From Brevibacillus formosus (GTDB lineage: Bacteria > Bacillota > Bacilli > Brevibacillales > Brevibacillaceae): a stretch of 64,000 nt of DNA. How positions within the stretch are numbered: position 1 is the stretch's first letter; every line of letters begins with the position of its first letter. Of this stretch, positions 45,363 through 53,073 are shown piece after piece. The translations under genes were made by a program, and so were the position numbers. The DNA lies in the NCBI RefSeq assembly GCF_003013405.1, contig NZ_PXZL01000004.1, positions 189,961 through 253,960 on the forward strand, read 5' to 3'. The notes beneath the pieces are model-generated. The model ran no database searches, was not told where the DNA came from, and was given only the letters and a program-made list of their open reading frames with translations.

Positions 45363-48323
45363 CTATTCTTTTCCAATCAGCTGCCTGGAGAAGCTGCTCA
45401 GCTTTTCACGCGTTTCTTCCAGTTCTCTGGACGGCAAAGACATTTCTACGACACCAGCTCCGGCATGCAGCCAAGCTTGGTTCTCCTTTTGGTAAATCGT
45501 TCGCAGCACAAGCGCCGCATCCATGGCACCGTCACTGTCAAAAGTCATGACGCACCCGCTGTACAGACCTCGTGGCACAGTCTCTAATCTGCCAATCGCT
45601 TCAATCGATTCTCTTTTCGGGATTCCCGAAGCGGTAACAGCTGGGAACAACGCGCGGAAGGCATCCCATGAATTGCATTCTTGTTTCAGTTTCCCTTTCA
45701 AGCGAGAAGCGATATGCTGAACCGTTCCTCGGCTAGCTACTGACATAAAATCGTTCAAGACGATACTTGTTGAGTCGCAAACGATTTTCAGCTCTTCGAA
45801 TGCCAGCTTGACAGAAACAGCGTGCTCGGCAATTTCCTTCGGGTCATTCAGCAGCTCTTCTTTGAGCCTGTTCGCCTCGTCCTCACTTCTGCCTTTTGCC
45901 CGTGTTCCTGCGAGTGGGAAGGTACTTACCCATCCGTCGCTATCGACTTCTACTACTGTCTCCGGGCTAAAACCAGCCGCACCGAGACCATCCAAGCTAA
46001 CGAGGAAAGAGCGTGCCGGCGTATTCACTCGTCTGCCAGCAATATAGCTCGCAACCAAATCAAGCTCATGATCAAGCGGAATTTTTCGTGACAAGATGAC
46101 CTTGTGGTATTGGCATTCCTGAATCTCGCGTACAGCTTCGGCCACGTTTTGCATATAGGCTTCGGCGTCGTATGTATCGGCTTGCGGGACGGACAGCTTT
46201 GGCTTGTCCACTCTTTGGGTCAGCTGTTGCTCGGGTTGCGTGTTCATCGAAAGCTCGCGCAGCAATTGGCTGAATTCGCTCCGCTTCTCTTCACGCAAGG
46301 CTCTCAATAGGACCGCGCCTTTGTTGAAGCGCAGCTCGACCTCAGGAATAAACAGCTTGAGCAGGCAATCCTCTTCAGGCATGAGCGGCAAGCCTTGATA
46401 ATAACGCGCCATGCCAAAGTTGACGGTTCCATAAGCGCGCCAGTTTTGAATCGGTACCTGTGCCATTGCTTTTTCGAGCGTCTCACTGAGCTCGTTGTTG
46501 TCGAAACGAAGAGTCTCGTTGCGATAAGTCAATGTCGTCTGCTCCCCATCCACGTAGAGAAGCGCATGAATCCCCATTCCTAGCGACAGCTCATCTCCGT
46601 TTTCATAGAGCAGGTAGTTTTCATACCCGCTGCGCTCTGCAATCAGCGCCGCTGCCATATGCGCATCACCCGCAAAAGCGAACGTCTCTTCCAGATAAGC
46701 GATTTGCGCTGGCTTCGTCTCTGACTTTGGCGCTAACGCCAGTTCTTTTAGCTTGGCTTTATTGACTTTTCCGACGCTGGTCAGCGGCCAGTAATCGATG
46801 CGTTCGATTTGGTCTGGCATTTTGTAGCGTGCCACTCCTTTTTCTTGGAAGAAGGCATGGACGTCCGCCAAGCTGATCGTTTCGTCGTCGGTGATCAAAA
46901 ATGCGCAGCTTTTCTCGCCCAACACAGGATCAGGAAGTGTGATCAGCGCCGCGTCTTTAATTGCTGGGTGCATGCGGAGGTACGTCTCTACTTCAGCCGG
47001 CATGATTTTTTCGCCCGCTCGGTTGATTTGCTCTTTGATCCGTCCACCGATTTGAATATTTCCTTCTGGCGTGATCCTTGCCTTGTCCCCAGAGCGATAG
47101 AATCCATCGGGTGTAAAGCTCTCGCGGTTTTGTTCCTCCGCTCTGTAGTAGCCGCGAATCGTATACGGTCCCCGTACAATCAGCTCTCCGTATTCACCTG
47201 GCGCGACATCGTTTCCATGCTCATCCACGATTCGCACTTCATCGCCTTCGGAAATCGGACGGCCCTGGCAGCTGGTAATGATCGAATCTGGATCATCCAG
47301 TGATGTGCAGCAGATGAGCCCCTCGGCCATTCCAAATACTTGCTGGAGCTTGCATTTCCATTCTCGCGTGATACGGCTGGCGAGGTTATCGTCCAGCATG
47401 GAGCCTCCCACCTGAAGAACCTCCAGACTCGACAGGTCGCTTTCTGTATCCCATTCCAGCACTTCCTGCCATACTTGCACGATCGAAGGCACGAGACCGG
47501 TAATGGTCACACGCTCTTTCTCAATCAGCGGAAAAGCTTCGTCGCAGCTGGTAGTTTTACATAGCACGATCTTGCCGCCAACGGACAGTGTGCCTAAGAT
47601 GCCTGGGCAGCACAGAGGAAAATTATGGGCAATAGGCAGAACTGCGAGATAGACGCTTCGCTCTGTCAGTTGGCAACGAGCTGCGGTTGCTTTTGCATTG
47701 TAGACGTAATCTGCGTGGGTTCTAGGAATCAGCTTGGGTATCCCTGTCGTACCGCCAGACAACAGCAATAACGCAGTGTCTTTGTACGAAGGGGCTTCCA
47801 GCTCGATTGGCGGTCCGCTTATCTCTGCCAAGCTCCTCCCGATCGGACTATCCCCATCCGTCATGACGAATTTGACCGACGCATGTCTTTTGACTAAATC
47901 TTCTGCCATCTTTGTGTAATCAAAACCGAGAAACGTTGTTGGAATGATGTAGGCAACTGGCCTCGCGAGTGCAAAAATCCCGTCCAATTCAGCCTCTCTG
48001 TGGGCAGGCAATACGAGAATAGGCACAGCGCCGATGCGAAACAGGGCAAAGCAAGTCAGTATGAAAGAAATTCGATTGGGAAGCTGGACGGCTACATTGT
48101 CGCCTTTTTGAATACCCATGTGATAAAAACCGGAAGCAAGCGCATCCACCTTGCTGTCGAGCTCGCGATAAGTGAGTCTCTCCTCGTCCTCCACGAGCGC
48201 TTCTTTGTTCTGGTACTGCTCCGCCCATTTGCGCAATTGCTGCCCAATTGTCAGCGGCTCCCAAAAACCACGCTGTTCATAAGCTATTGCAGCTTGCTCA
48301 TACCACTCCGTACTTACTTTCAT
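45363..48323 (-). CDS. Fused salicyl-AMP ligase and salicylate synthase
   Basis: Bifunctional protein of 986 residues. Residues 1-535 are a DhbE/YbtE-type aryl-AMP ligase: LLLLSGGTTGIPK (186-198), IAHNFPLCCPG, FGMAEG, FYRSGDKA, catalytic Lys in SVGKVNK. Residues 545-986 are an Irp9/MbtI-type chorismate enzyme: VILSRK, GAAGFSPETVVEV, PLAGTRAKG (803-811), DPKEIAEHAVSV, HAGAGVV. It should make salicylate from chorismate through isochorismate and adenylate it for loading on the ArCP. The two activities are usually separate proteins. The ATG at 48323 follows AGGAGGAGG; the frame to 48377 lacks a site. First gene of the operon, under a Fur-box promoter, 29 bases before the NRPS gene. Confidence 0.93.
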   Translation of the reverse strand: MKVSTEWYEQAAIAYEQRGFWEPLTIGQQLRKWAEQYQNKEALVEDEERLTYRELDSKVDALASGFYHMGIQKGDNVAVQLPNRISFILTCFALFRIGAVPILVLPAHREAELDGIFALARPVAYIIPTTFLGFDYTKMAEDLVKRHASVKFVMTDGDSPIGRSLAEISGPPIELEAPSYKDTALLLLSGGTTGIPKLIPRTHADYVYNAKATAARCQLTERSVYLAVLPIAHNFPLCCPGILGTLSVGGKIVLCKTTSCDEAFPLIEKERVTITGLVPSIVQVWQEVLEWDTESDLSSLEVLQVGGSMLDDNLASRITREWKCKLQQVFGMAEGLICCTSLDDPDSIITSCQGRPISEGDEVRIVDEHGNDVAPGEYGELIVRGPYTIRGYYRAEEQNRESFTPDGFYRSGDKARITPEGNIQIGGRIKEQINRAGEKIMPAEVETYLRMHPAIKDAALITLPDPVLGEKSCAFLITDDETISLADVHAFFQEKGVARYKMPDQIERIDYWPLTSVGKVNKAKLKELALAPKSETKPAQIAYLEETFAFAGDAHMAAALIAERSGYENYLLYENGDELSLGMGIHALLYVDGEQTTLTYRNETLRFDNNELSETLEKAMAQVPIQNWRAYGTVNFGMARYYQGLPLMPEEDCLLKLFIPEVELRFNKGAVLLRALREEKRSEFSQLLRELSMNTQPEQQLTQRVDKPKLSVPQADTYDAEAYMQNVAEAVREIQECQYHKVILSRKIPLDHELDLVASYIAGRRVNTPARSFLVSLDGLGAAGFSPETVVEVDSDGWVSTFPLAGTRAKGRSEDEANRLKEELLNDPKEIAEHAVSVKLAFEELKIVCDSTSIVLNDFMSVASRGTVQHIASRLKGKLKQECNSWDAFRALFPAVTASGIPKRESIEAIGRLETVPRGLYSGCVMTFDSDGAMDAALVLRTIYQKENQAWLHAGAGVVEMSLPSRELEETREKLSSFSRQLIGKE

Positions 48324-48425
48324 TCCGTCCTCCTCCTGTGTAACTCGGGTCACTCTTGGCGCCCGAAGCCGGATCATGCAGAGACTGCCTTGTCGGTGTA
48401 TGCATCATGTTGTTTGTCTAACAAC

Positions 48426-48454
48426 AAGATATTGATAGTGATTCTCATTGTCAA
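48426..48454 (-). promoter_or_regulatory. Fur-box promoter of the NRPS operon
   Basis: Minus strand TTGACA, 17 bases, TATCTT. A Fur box (on the plus strand TTGATAGTGATTCTCATTG plus TCAA, 48432-48454) fills the spacer and overlaps the -35, so iron-loaded Fur would block transcription. The first start codon lies about 95 bases downstream. Confidence 0.9.
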
Positions 48455-48633
48455 TTTTATGTGTGAGCTGTTTTTTCTACATTTGGGAAAAATAGGGTAG
48501 ATTTTCTTCCGTTTTCTCACGATTTCTTCGTTTCTCACGGTAAGATTTCCATATTCTTACACACTTATATAACTCCATTAAACCCGATAAAGTTTATCAG
48601 TATAATAGAAGATTCTCGTTTCAACACTCCGGT

Positions 48634-49368
48634 TTACGGTCTTCCAGTCCCGATTGCAACTGCTCCCGCGTAGCCTCTGACAGGCGTAAACCCGTAAACT
48701 TTCCACTCCCCGCTCCTGACTCCATCTACGTTTACCGTGAAGCTGCCATCTTGTTTTTCCATGAAAAAAGAATCGAGAGGACGGCTCAGGCCCTCCCCAG
48801 TCGCTTTGACAAAAGCCTCCTTGCGTGTCCAGCAATCAAAAAAGGCCTGTTGCCGCTCATTAGAAGATAAACGCAAGATTTGCTCTCGCTCCACAGGATG
48901 AAAGTAGCTCATGAGCTGTTCCATTTCCGGGATGTGTCGCAAATGCTCCACGTCAACGCCGAGAAGGCGAACGCGTGAAAAAGCGACCGCCACAAGCTCA
49001 TGCGAATGCGACAGATTGAAAAAAAGTGCTTCGGAATCACTGCTCGGTCCACATAAAAACGGTTTCCCGTTCGAATTGCACTCCCATTGAACCGCGCGAG
49101 GAGAAATCCCTTGGTACCGCCCAGTCATCCTTCTCAGCAGTCCATGTGCGACAACATAGCGCTTCCTATCTGCGTGGAAATGAAATCGCGCCCGTTTATC
49201 GAGTTCTTCGGCAGACAGATCACCTTCCAGCTCCTGCATCCTGTGTTCCCATGCTTGCACAGACGTCAGCCAAATATGTACTACCCCTTTTGCCAGTTTC
49301 AACGAAGACGATTCCTCCAGAGCTGATTTTGTCCCCTCAGACAAGTGGGTTATTCGCACCTGCTGCAT
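48634..49368 (-). CDS. Sfp-type 4'-phosphopantetheinyl transferase
   Basis: Enzyme of 244 residues that arms carrier proteins with phosphopantetheine. Motifs: RKRYVVAHGLLRR near 67-80, FFNLSHSHELVAVAFS near 114-130, GVDVEHLRHI (magnesium site) near 136-145, and DCWTRKEAFVKATGEGL near 178-195. It starts 4 bases after the type II thioesterase gene in the same unit and should activate the four carrier domains of the neighbouring synthetases. No clear terminator was found after it; positions 48484-48633 show nothing further. Confidence 0.93.
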   Translation of the reverse strand: MQQVRITHLSEGTKSALEESSSLKLAKGVVHIWLTSVQAWEHRMQELEGDLSAEELDKRARFHFHADRKRYVVAHGLLRRMTGRYQGISPRAVQWECNSNGKPFLCGPSSDSEALFFNLSHSHELVAVAFSRVRLLGVDVEHLRHIPEMEQLMSYFHPVEREQILRLSSNERQQAFFDCWTRKEAFVKATGEGLSRPLDSFFMEKQDGSFTVNVDGVRSGEWKVYGFTPVRGYAGAVAIGTGRP

Positions 49369-49372
49369 CCCT

Positions 49373-50152
49373 TTAGCGCTCCCCTTTTCCTGCTATTGTA
49401 CTCCGGTAATGTCCGATCATTTTGGTTACAGATTGCAGGAGCACGTCTTTGTTTGTCGTCAGGAAAAAATGTCCGCCGTCTATCATTTCCAACGTAAATC
49501 CGGCACTTGTATGGCTAGCCCAAGCCTCCATTTCTTCCTGCGTGGCTTCCTGATCCTCTGTCCCGCAATACGCAGCAATCGGGCAATCAAGCCGAGGCTC
49601 CTCGGCAAACACATAGGTTTCGTCGAGGGTAAAATCCGCACGCAACAACGGCATGAACAACTGCATGAGCTCCTTGCTTTGCAGGATTGCCTCTGGTGTC
49701 CCGGAAAAGCGTCGCAGCGCTGCGACAAATTCATCTTCAGGCAAATGGTAAATAGGCTTCGGCTCCGGGAAGTGTGGAGCTCGTCCTCCTGAAACGATGA
49801 GGCCAAGCGGAAGACGCCCCCATTTGCTCCGTACGGTACGTGCCAGCTCAAAGGCAATTCGAGTCCCCATACTGTGACCGAAAAATAGAAACGGGCGATC
49901 CAAATACGGATGAATCACTTGGGCCAGCTCTTCCACCAGCGCTCCCATATCTGAGTACGCTCGCTCGGCAATTCTGTTTTCCCTCCCTGGCAGCTGAACC
50001 GGGTAAACACCGACATCACTGGGAAAAGCCTGTGCCCATCCCCTGTAAATCGAGGCCCCTCCCCCTGCGTAAGGAAAACAAAACAGGCGAACGCTGTCTT
50101 TTGCTTGCGGCTGAGCAAGCAGCCATGATTTCGCTATCGTATCCATGCTCAT
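49373..50152 (-). CDS. Type II thioesterase
   Basis: Editing hydrolase of 259 residues that frees mis-primed carrier proteins. LFCFPYAGGGASIYRGWA (residues 23-40), nucleophile FFGHSMGTRIAFELAR (89-104), Asp in YCGTEDQEA and His in GGHFFL complete the triad. First gene of a two-gene unit with the PPTase, preceded by its own Fur box. It is distinct from the chain-releasing thioesterase at the end of the second NRPS. Confidence 0.93.
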   Translation of the reverse strand: MSMDTIAKSWLLAQPQAKDSVRLFCFPYAGGGASIYRGWAQAFPSDVGVYPVQLPGRENRIAERAYSDMGALVEELAQVIHPYLDRPFLFFGHSMGTRIAFELARTVRSKWGRLPLGLIVSGGRAPHFPEPKPIYHLPEDEFVAALRRFSGTPEAILQSKELMQLFMPLLRADFTLDETYVFAEEPRLDCPIAAYCGTEDQEATQEEMEAWASHTSAGFTLEMIDGGHFFLTTNKDVLLQSVTKMIGHYRSTIAGKGER

Positions 50153-50198
50153 ATGTACTCCTCCCTTTCGTCTTACTTAGGCGCTTTGATACAACGTA

Positions 50199-50229
50199 CA
50201 TGATAATGATTCTCATGCGCCGTTGCCAA
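50199..50229 (-). promoter_or_regulatory. Fur-box promoter of thioesterase-PPTase unit
   Basis: Minus strand TTGGCA, 18 bases, TATCAT. The Fur box CATGATAATGATTCTCATG (50199-50217) covers the -10 and spacer. Confidence 0.8.
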
Positions 50230-50396
50230 ATACATACAACCCCCTCCTTTTCCGTTTTCTGGTATATATCCGCGATTATCCCTGATTATCTCCTCCTACG
50301 TTCACCAGATTGATTATTTCGCAGATCCTCCAACCTGTAATATTTTGGCGATTGCTCAAGAAAAACGGAAAAATACGGAGATAACAGGCGAAAAGG

Positions 50397-50440
50397 CTCG
50401 AAAAATATCCCAAAATATTGAAATTCGGGCTTTTTTTATT
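50397..50440 (+). terminator. Terminator-like hairpin without a known upstream gene
   Basis: GCTCGAA pairs with TTCGGGC and the inner ATAT...ATAT may extend it; TTTTTTTATT follows on the plus strand. No plus-strand gene precedes it, so it may end an unannotated small RNA or isolate the next promoter from antisense reading. Confidence 0.45.
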
Positions 50441-50469
50441 TTGACAACGATTCTCATTATCAATATTGT
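50441..50469 (+). promoter_or_regulatory. Fur-box promoter of the ECF S-component gene
   Basis: TTGACA, 17 bases, TATTGT on the plus strand. The Fur box occupies 50441-50463 (TTGACAACGATTCTCATTA then TCAA), covering the -35 and spacer, as in the NRPS operon promoter. Confidence 0.88.
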
Positions 50470-50596
50470 GTTCTTATACTGACAACCGTGCGTACTACTA
50501 GGGAAACTGTTTTCCAGCATTCCTGCAAAAGGGGGATCGCAAGTAGAGAGAGTTATTCAAGCAGATCAGCTACTTATGTCTGAGGGAGGATGTTAC

Positions 50597-51205
50597 ATGC
50601 AAGCCCAAACATCATTAGCTGCCCAAAGCGGCAGATGGACTATGCGGGATATTATTACGCTCGCGATCTTTAACGTCGTCATGCTGATACTGATGACGAT
50701 TGCCCCGATTATTACCGTTGTTTCTCACTTACTGGTTGGCGGCTTTACTGCGCTACTCAACGGTCCGATTTATATGGTCATGTCCAATAAAATCGCCAAG
50801 CCCGGAACTCTATTTTTTACAGCCGTCTTGACCGGATTGTATTTTGTCGGTTTTGGCTACGCGAATTACTTACTTACCTTAGCTGTTATCGGACTCATCT
50901 GCGAATTGATCCTATGGGGAAAAGGCTCTTATCTGAATCCTGTACGCAATGCGATCAGCTACTCTGTTTTTTATGTCGGCTATTCGCTTTGCGGGGTTGT
51001 CCCGCTTATTTTCTTCCGCGAATCGTATCTCGCGACCTTGGAAAAAAGCTATACACCCGAGCAGCTTTCTGCGATGCTCTATTACTTTGAAACCCCCAGC
51101 ATGATTCTCATCATGTGCTCAATTTCGTTTGTCGGTGGATTGCTCGGCTGCTATTTCGGCAATCTGTTGATGAAAAAGCACGTCAAAAAAGCAAAGCTGG
51201 TGTAA
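50597..51205 (+). CDS. MptD-family putative ECF transporter S component
   Basis: Membrane protein of 202 residues with about five or six helices (from residue 18, MRDIITLAIFNVVMLILMTI). GGFTALLNGPIYMVMSNKI and GKGSYLNPVRNAISYSVFYVGYS match the MptD/Trep_Strep family of substrate-binding S components. The ATG at 50597 follows GAGGGAGG at 7 bases. The Fur box and place beside the siderophore genes suggest a role in uptake of the ferric siderophore or of a precursor. The ATPase and T-component genes are not in the window, so it must borrow them or act otherwise. Function inferred from context. Confidence 0.75.
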   Translation: MQAQTSLAAQSGRWTMRDIITLAIFNVVMLILMTIAPIITVVSHLLVGGFTALLNGPIYMVMSNKIAKPGTLFFTAVLTGLYFVGFGYANYLLTLAVIGLICELILWGKGSYLNPVRNAISYSVFYVGYSLCGVVPLIFFRESYLATLEKSYTPEQLSAMLYYFETPSMILIMCSISFVGGLLGCYFGNLLMKKHVKKAKLV

Positions 51206-51213
51206 TGCTCTGC

Positions 51214-51264
51214 GTAAAAAAACAAGGCATATTCCTCCTCGGTGATTCGAGTTGGAATATGCCT
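51214..51264 (-). terminator. Terminator of the VgrG-like operon
   Basis: Perfect 11-pair stem AGGCATATTCC/GGAATATGCCT; on the minus strand TTGTTTTTTT follows. It may also stop the ECF gene on the plus strand. Confidence 0.8.
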
Positions 51265-51287
51265 GATTGACGTCTTAGTATCGTCCC

Positions 51288-51563
51288 TTATTGCCCTTCC
51301 ATGCCGATTAAAATAAACGTGATAATTGCGGCTATCGTACCAAAGACGAAATATAAACCAAAAAGAATGGCCATTAACAACAAGCCAGCTTTTGCCCAGT
51401 TTTTACGATTCAGATTCCCATCTGAACCAAAAGCCCAGACAAATAACAAAACAATATTCGCGATCGGAATCATCATGAACAACGAGACGATTATCCAATC
51501 TTTCATCGTCATGACCTTTTCGTTTTCCGCTACGCTTCCTTCCACATACGTTTGGTGATCCAT
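51288..51563 (-). CDS. Small two-helix membrane protein (paralogue 1)
   Basis: Product of 91 residues: a short hydrophilic N terminus (NEKVMTMKDW), helix 1 (about 25-45), a conserved loop WAFGSDGNLNRKNWAKAG, helix 2 (about 58-85). It is a paralogue of the next gene upstream (shared NE.VM..K.W and WAFGS.GNLNRKNWAKA). No function is established. Last gene of the minus-strand operon that begins with the VgrG-like gene. The tandem copy and operon place suggest a structural or immunity-type membrane role. Confidence 0.7.
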   Translation of the reverse strand: MDHQTYVEGSVAENEKVMTMKDWIIVSLFMMIPIANIVLLFVWAFGSDGNLNRKNWAKAGLLLMAILFGLYFVFGTIAAIITFILIGMEGQ

Positions 51564-51602
51564 TCTATACCCTCCACATTTTTTGCCAATCCACCGTTCT
51601 CA

Positions 51603-51884
51603 CTATTGTTCAACCGATGCTCCAATGAATGCCAAGATCAAAATAAAAAAGAATACGCATAAGTACAATCCGATGCAAACGCCCATAATCAGCAAGTTCG
51701 CTTTTGCCCAGTTCTTCCTGTTTAGATTGCCTTCACTGCCAAATGCCCAAACAAAATACATCACGAGATTGACCACGGGCACCATCATAATTAAAAAAGT
51801 AATCAGCCATTCCTTGACCGACATGACCCGCTCATTTTCTGGCACGCTCACTTGCCATTGCTGTTGATGTTGCTGCTGTTCCAA
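51603..51884 (-). CDS. Small two-helix membrane protein (paralogue 2)
   Basis: Product of 93 residues from a TTG at 51884 preceded by AGGGAGG at 7 bases; a frame to 51965 overlaps the upstream gene without a site. A Gln-rich N terminus (EQQQHQQQWQVSV), then the same architecture as paralogue 1 with loop WAFGSEGNLNRKNWAKAN. It lies 26 bases after the DcrB-like gene. Function unknown. Confidence 0.68.
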   Translation of the reverse strand: MEQQQHQQQWQVSVPENERVMSVKEWLITFLIMMVPVVNLVMYFVWAFGSEGNLNRKNWAKANLLIMGVCIGLYLCVFFFILILAFIGASVEQ

Positions 51885-51910
51885 TTGGAAACCTCCCTGT
51901 TCTGTCTTGA

Positions 51911-52540
51911 TCAAATGTTCTCTACCCGCAGCGTGCGAATCAACGCATGGGCCAAAGGCTGCCACACGAGCACTTCCTCAGACTCAAAATGAAAGCTCCC
52001 GAGTAATGCCCGCCCGTTTACTGATGTCGCGAACAAAATTTGATAGTAGGTTTTGTCCTCGACCGGAATGATGAATTCGCTGCAGGCAACTCGGTATCCA
52101 TTCAGCTCGATAAGCTCATGATGTACGACCTGCAAGCCTGCCTGCGCCTTTTTGACTTGTGCTGTCATCGCCTGCACAAACGGTTCCACGCCGCTCATCG
52201 GCAACTGATGTGCCATATGATTCATGCCGAGCATGACTGCACTCTCTTCTTCTTTAAAGGAGATTTGCTCGTGCTGATGATTCCCTGGGCTATTTGACCC
52301 ACGTCCCCTCGGCATGAGCTGCATCGAACGGGGCAGCTGAATTCCCAGCTGCCCGTCAAAGAGTACATTCTCCGCGAATTCGAATCTGCGTCCTTCGTAC
52401 TCCAAGTAGCCTTTTCGCACGCCATCCAAACACTCCGCAAGCGTCAATTGCACCTGCTGTTCTTCCATTTCAGCGAGTTGACGCCGTGTCTGGATGCTGT
52501 TCCATACATCCAAAATCTTTTCATCCCAGTAGATCGTCAT
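51911..52540 (-). CDS. DcrB-like protein of a VgrG operon
   Basis: Product of 209 residues, cytoplasmic by appearance (no signal peptide or helix). The C-terminal half (about 70-205), with VMLGMNHMA, ELIELNGYRVACSEFII and YYQILFATSVNGRALLGSFHF, resembles DUF1795/DcrB-type proteins found next to type VI and Rhs effectors, where they can act as effector chaperones. The assignment is by pattern only. It overlaps the Imm11-like gene by 4 bases (ATGA) and has GGAGGGAG before its start. Confidence 0.55.
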   Translation of the reverse strand: MTIYWDEKILDVWNSIQTRRQLAEMEEQQVQLTLAECLDGVRKGYLEYEGRRFEFAENVLFDGQLGIQLPRSMQLMPRGRGSNSPGNHQHEQISFKEEESAVMLGMNHMAHQLPMSGVEPFVQAMTAQVKKAQAGLQVVHHELIELNGYRVACSEFIIPVEDKTYYQILFATSVNGRALLGSFHFESEEVLVWQPLAHALIRTLRVENI

Positions 52541-53058
52541 AGCTCCCTCCGCAGTGCCTGCTCTACTTTTTGCAAAACAAATCCGTTCAAGCCTCTGCGT
52601 AGGAAGCTTTCCGCAGCATCCAGACTCACCACGATATACGGCTCCAAAATCCCTTGAACCTTGAAGAAATGATGTACCTTTATCTTATCGGTATCTAATA
52701 CAAGCCTCTTTACCGTTCCATTCAAATGAAACGCAGTCTCCATGGAAAGGCAATCTACAACAGGTACTTGCATGGCCCAGTAGACATTTCGCAGATTGGT
52801 TTCGCTGTCGATCAAATCGACGCGCTTCCATTGTATGCTCGGATTGTATTTGGCAGTAATAGTTTTCATCCGCTCCGAAATCATCGGCAGTGGCTTTTCC
52901 AACCAATCTATGTAGGCATGAGCTCCATCCGTGTTGACCTCAAGAACGGATATCGGCGGGAGTTGCTCGAAGGTGTTTTCCTTTTGCAGCCCCAGACCCG
53001 ATGGTACGACCTTTTGAGCCATTCGACCGTCATCTGCTAGCAAATAATAATCGCGCAT
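52537..53058 (-). CDS. Imm11/DUF1629-like protein
   Basis: Product of 173 residues. The C-terminal stretch KVHHFFKVQGILEPYIVVSL followed by DAAESFLRRGLNGFVLQKV has the pattern of Imm11/DUF1629 proteins (x-HxxFxV-x-xxxIVSE-x-LxxxxG-x-GxxF), and the N terminus YYLLADD also fits. Such proteins accompany toxin or VgrG-like genes; whether this one neutralises a toxin or is a structural adaptor is unknown. GGAGGCGGG precedes the ATG. It is in the middle of the VgrG-like operon. Confidence 0.6.
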   Translation of the reverse strand: MRDYYLLADDGRMAQKVVPSGLGLQKENTFEQLPPISVLEVNTDGAHAYIDWLEKPLPMISERMKTITAKYNPSIQWKRVDLIDSETNLRNVYWAMQVPVVDCLSMETAFHLNGTVKRLVLDTDKIKVHHFFKVQGILEPYIVVSLDAAESFLRRGLNGFVLQKVEQALRREL

Positions 53059-53073
53059 GTCATCCCGCCTCCT

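Noticed and set aside
36266..45550. Many plus-strand frames of 60-240 codons within the NRPS genes
   Set aside because: They are antisense to continuous NRPS domains with recognisable motifs.
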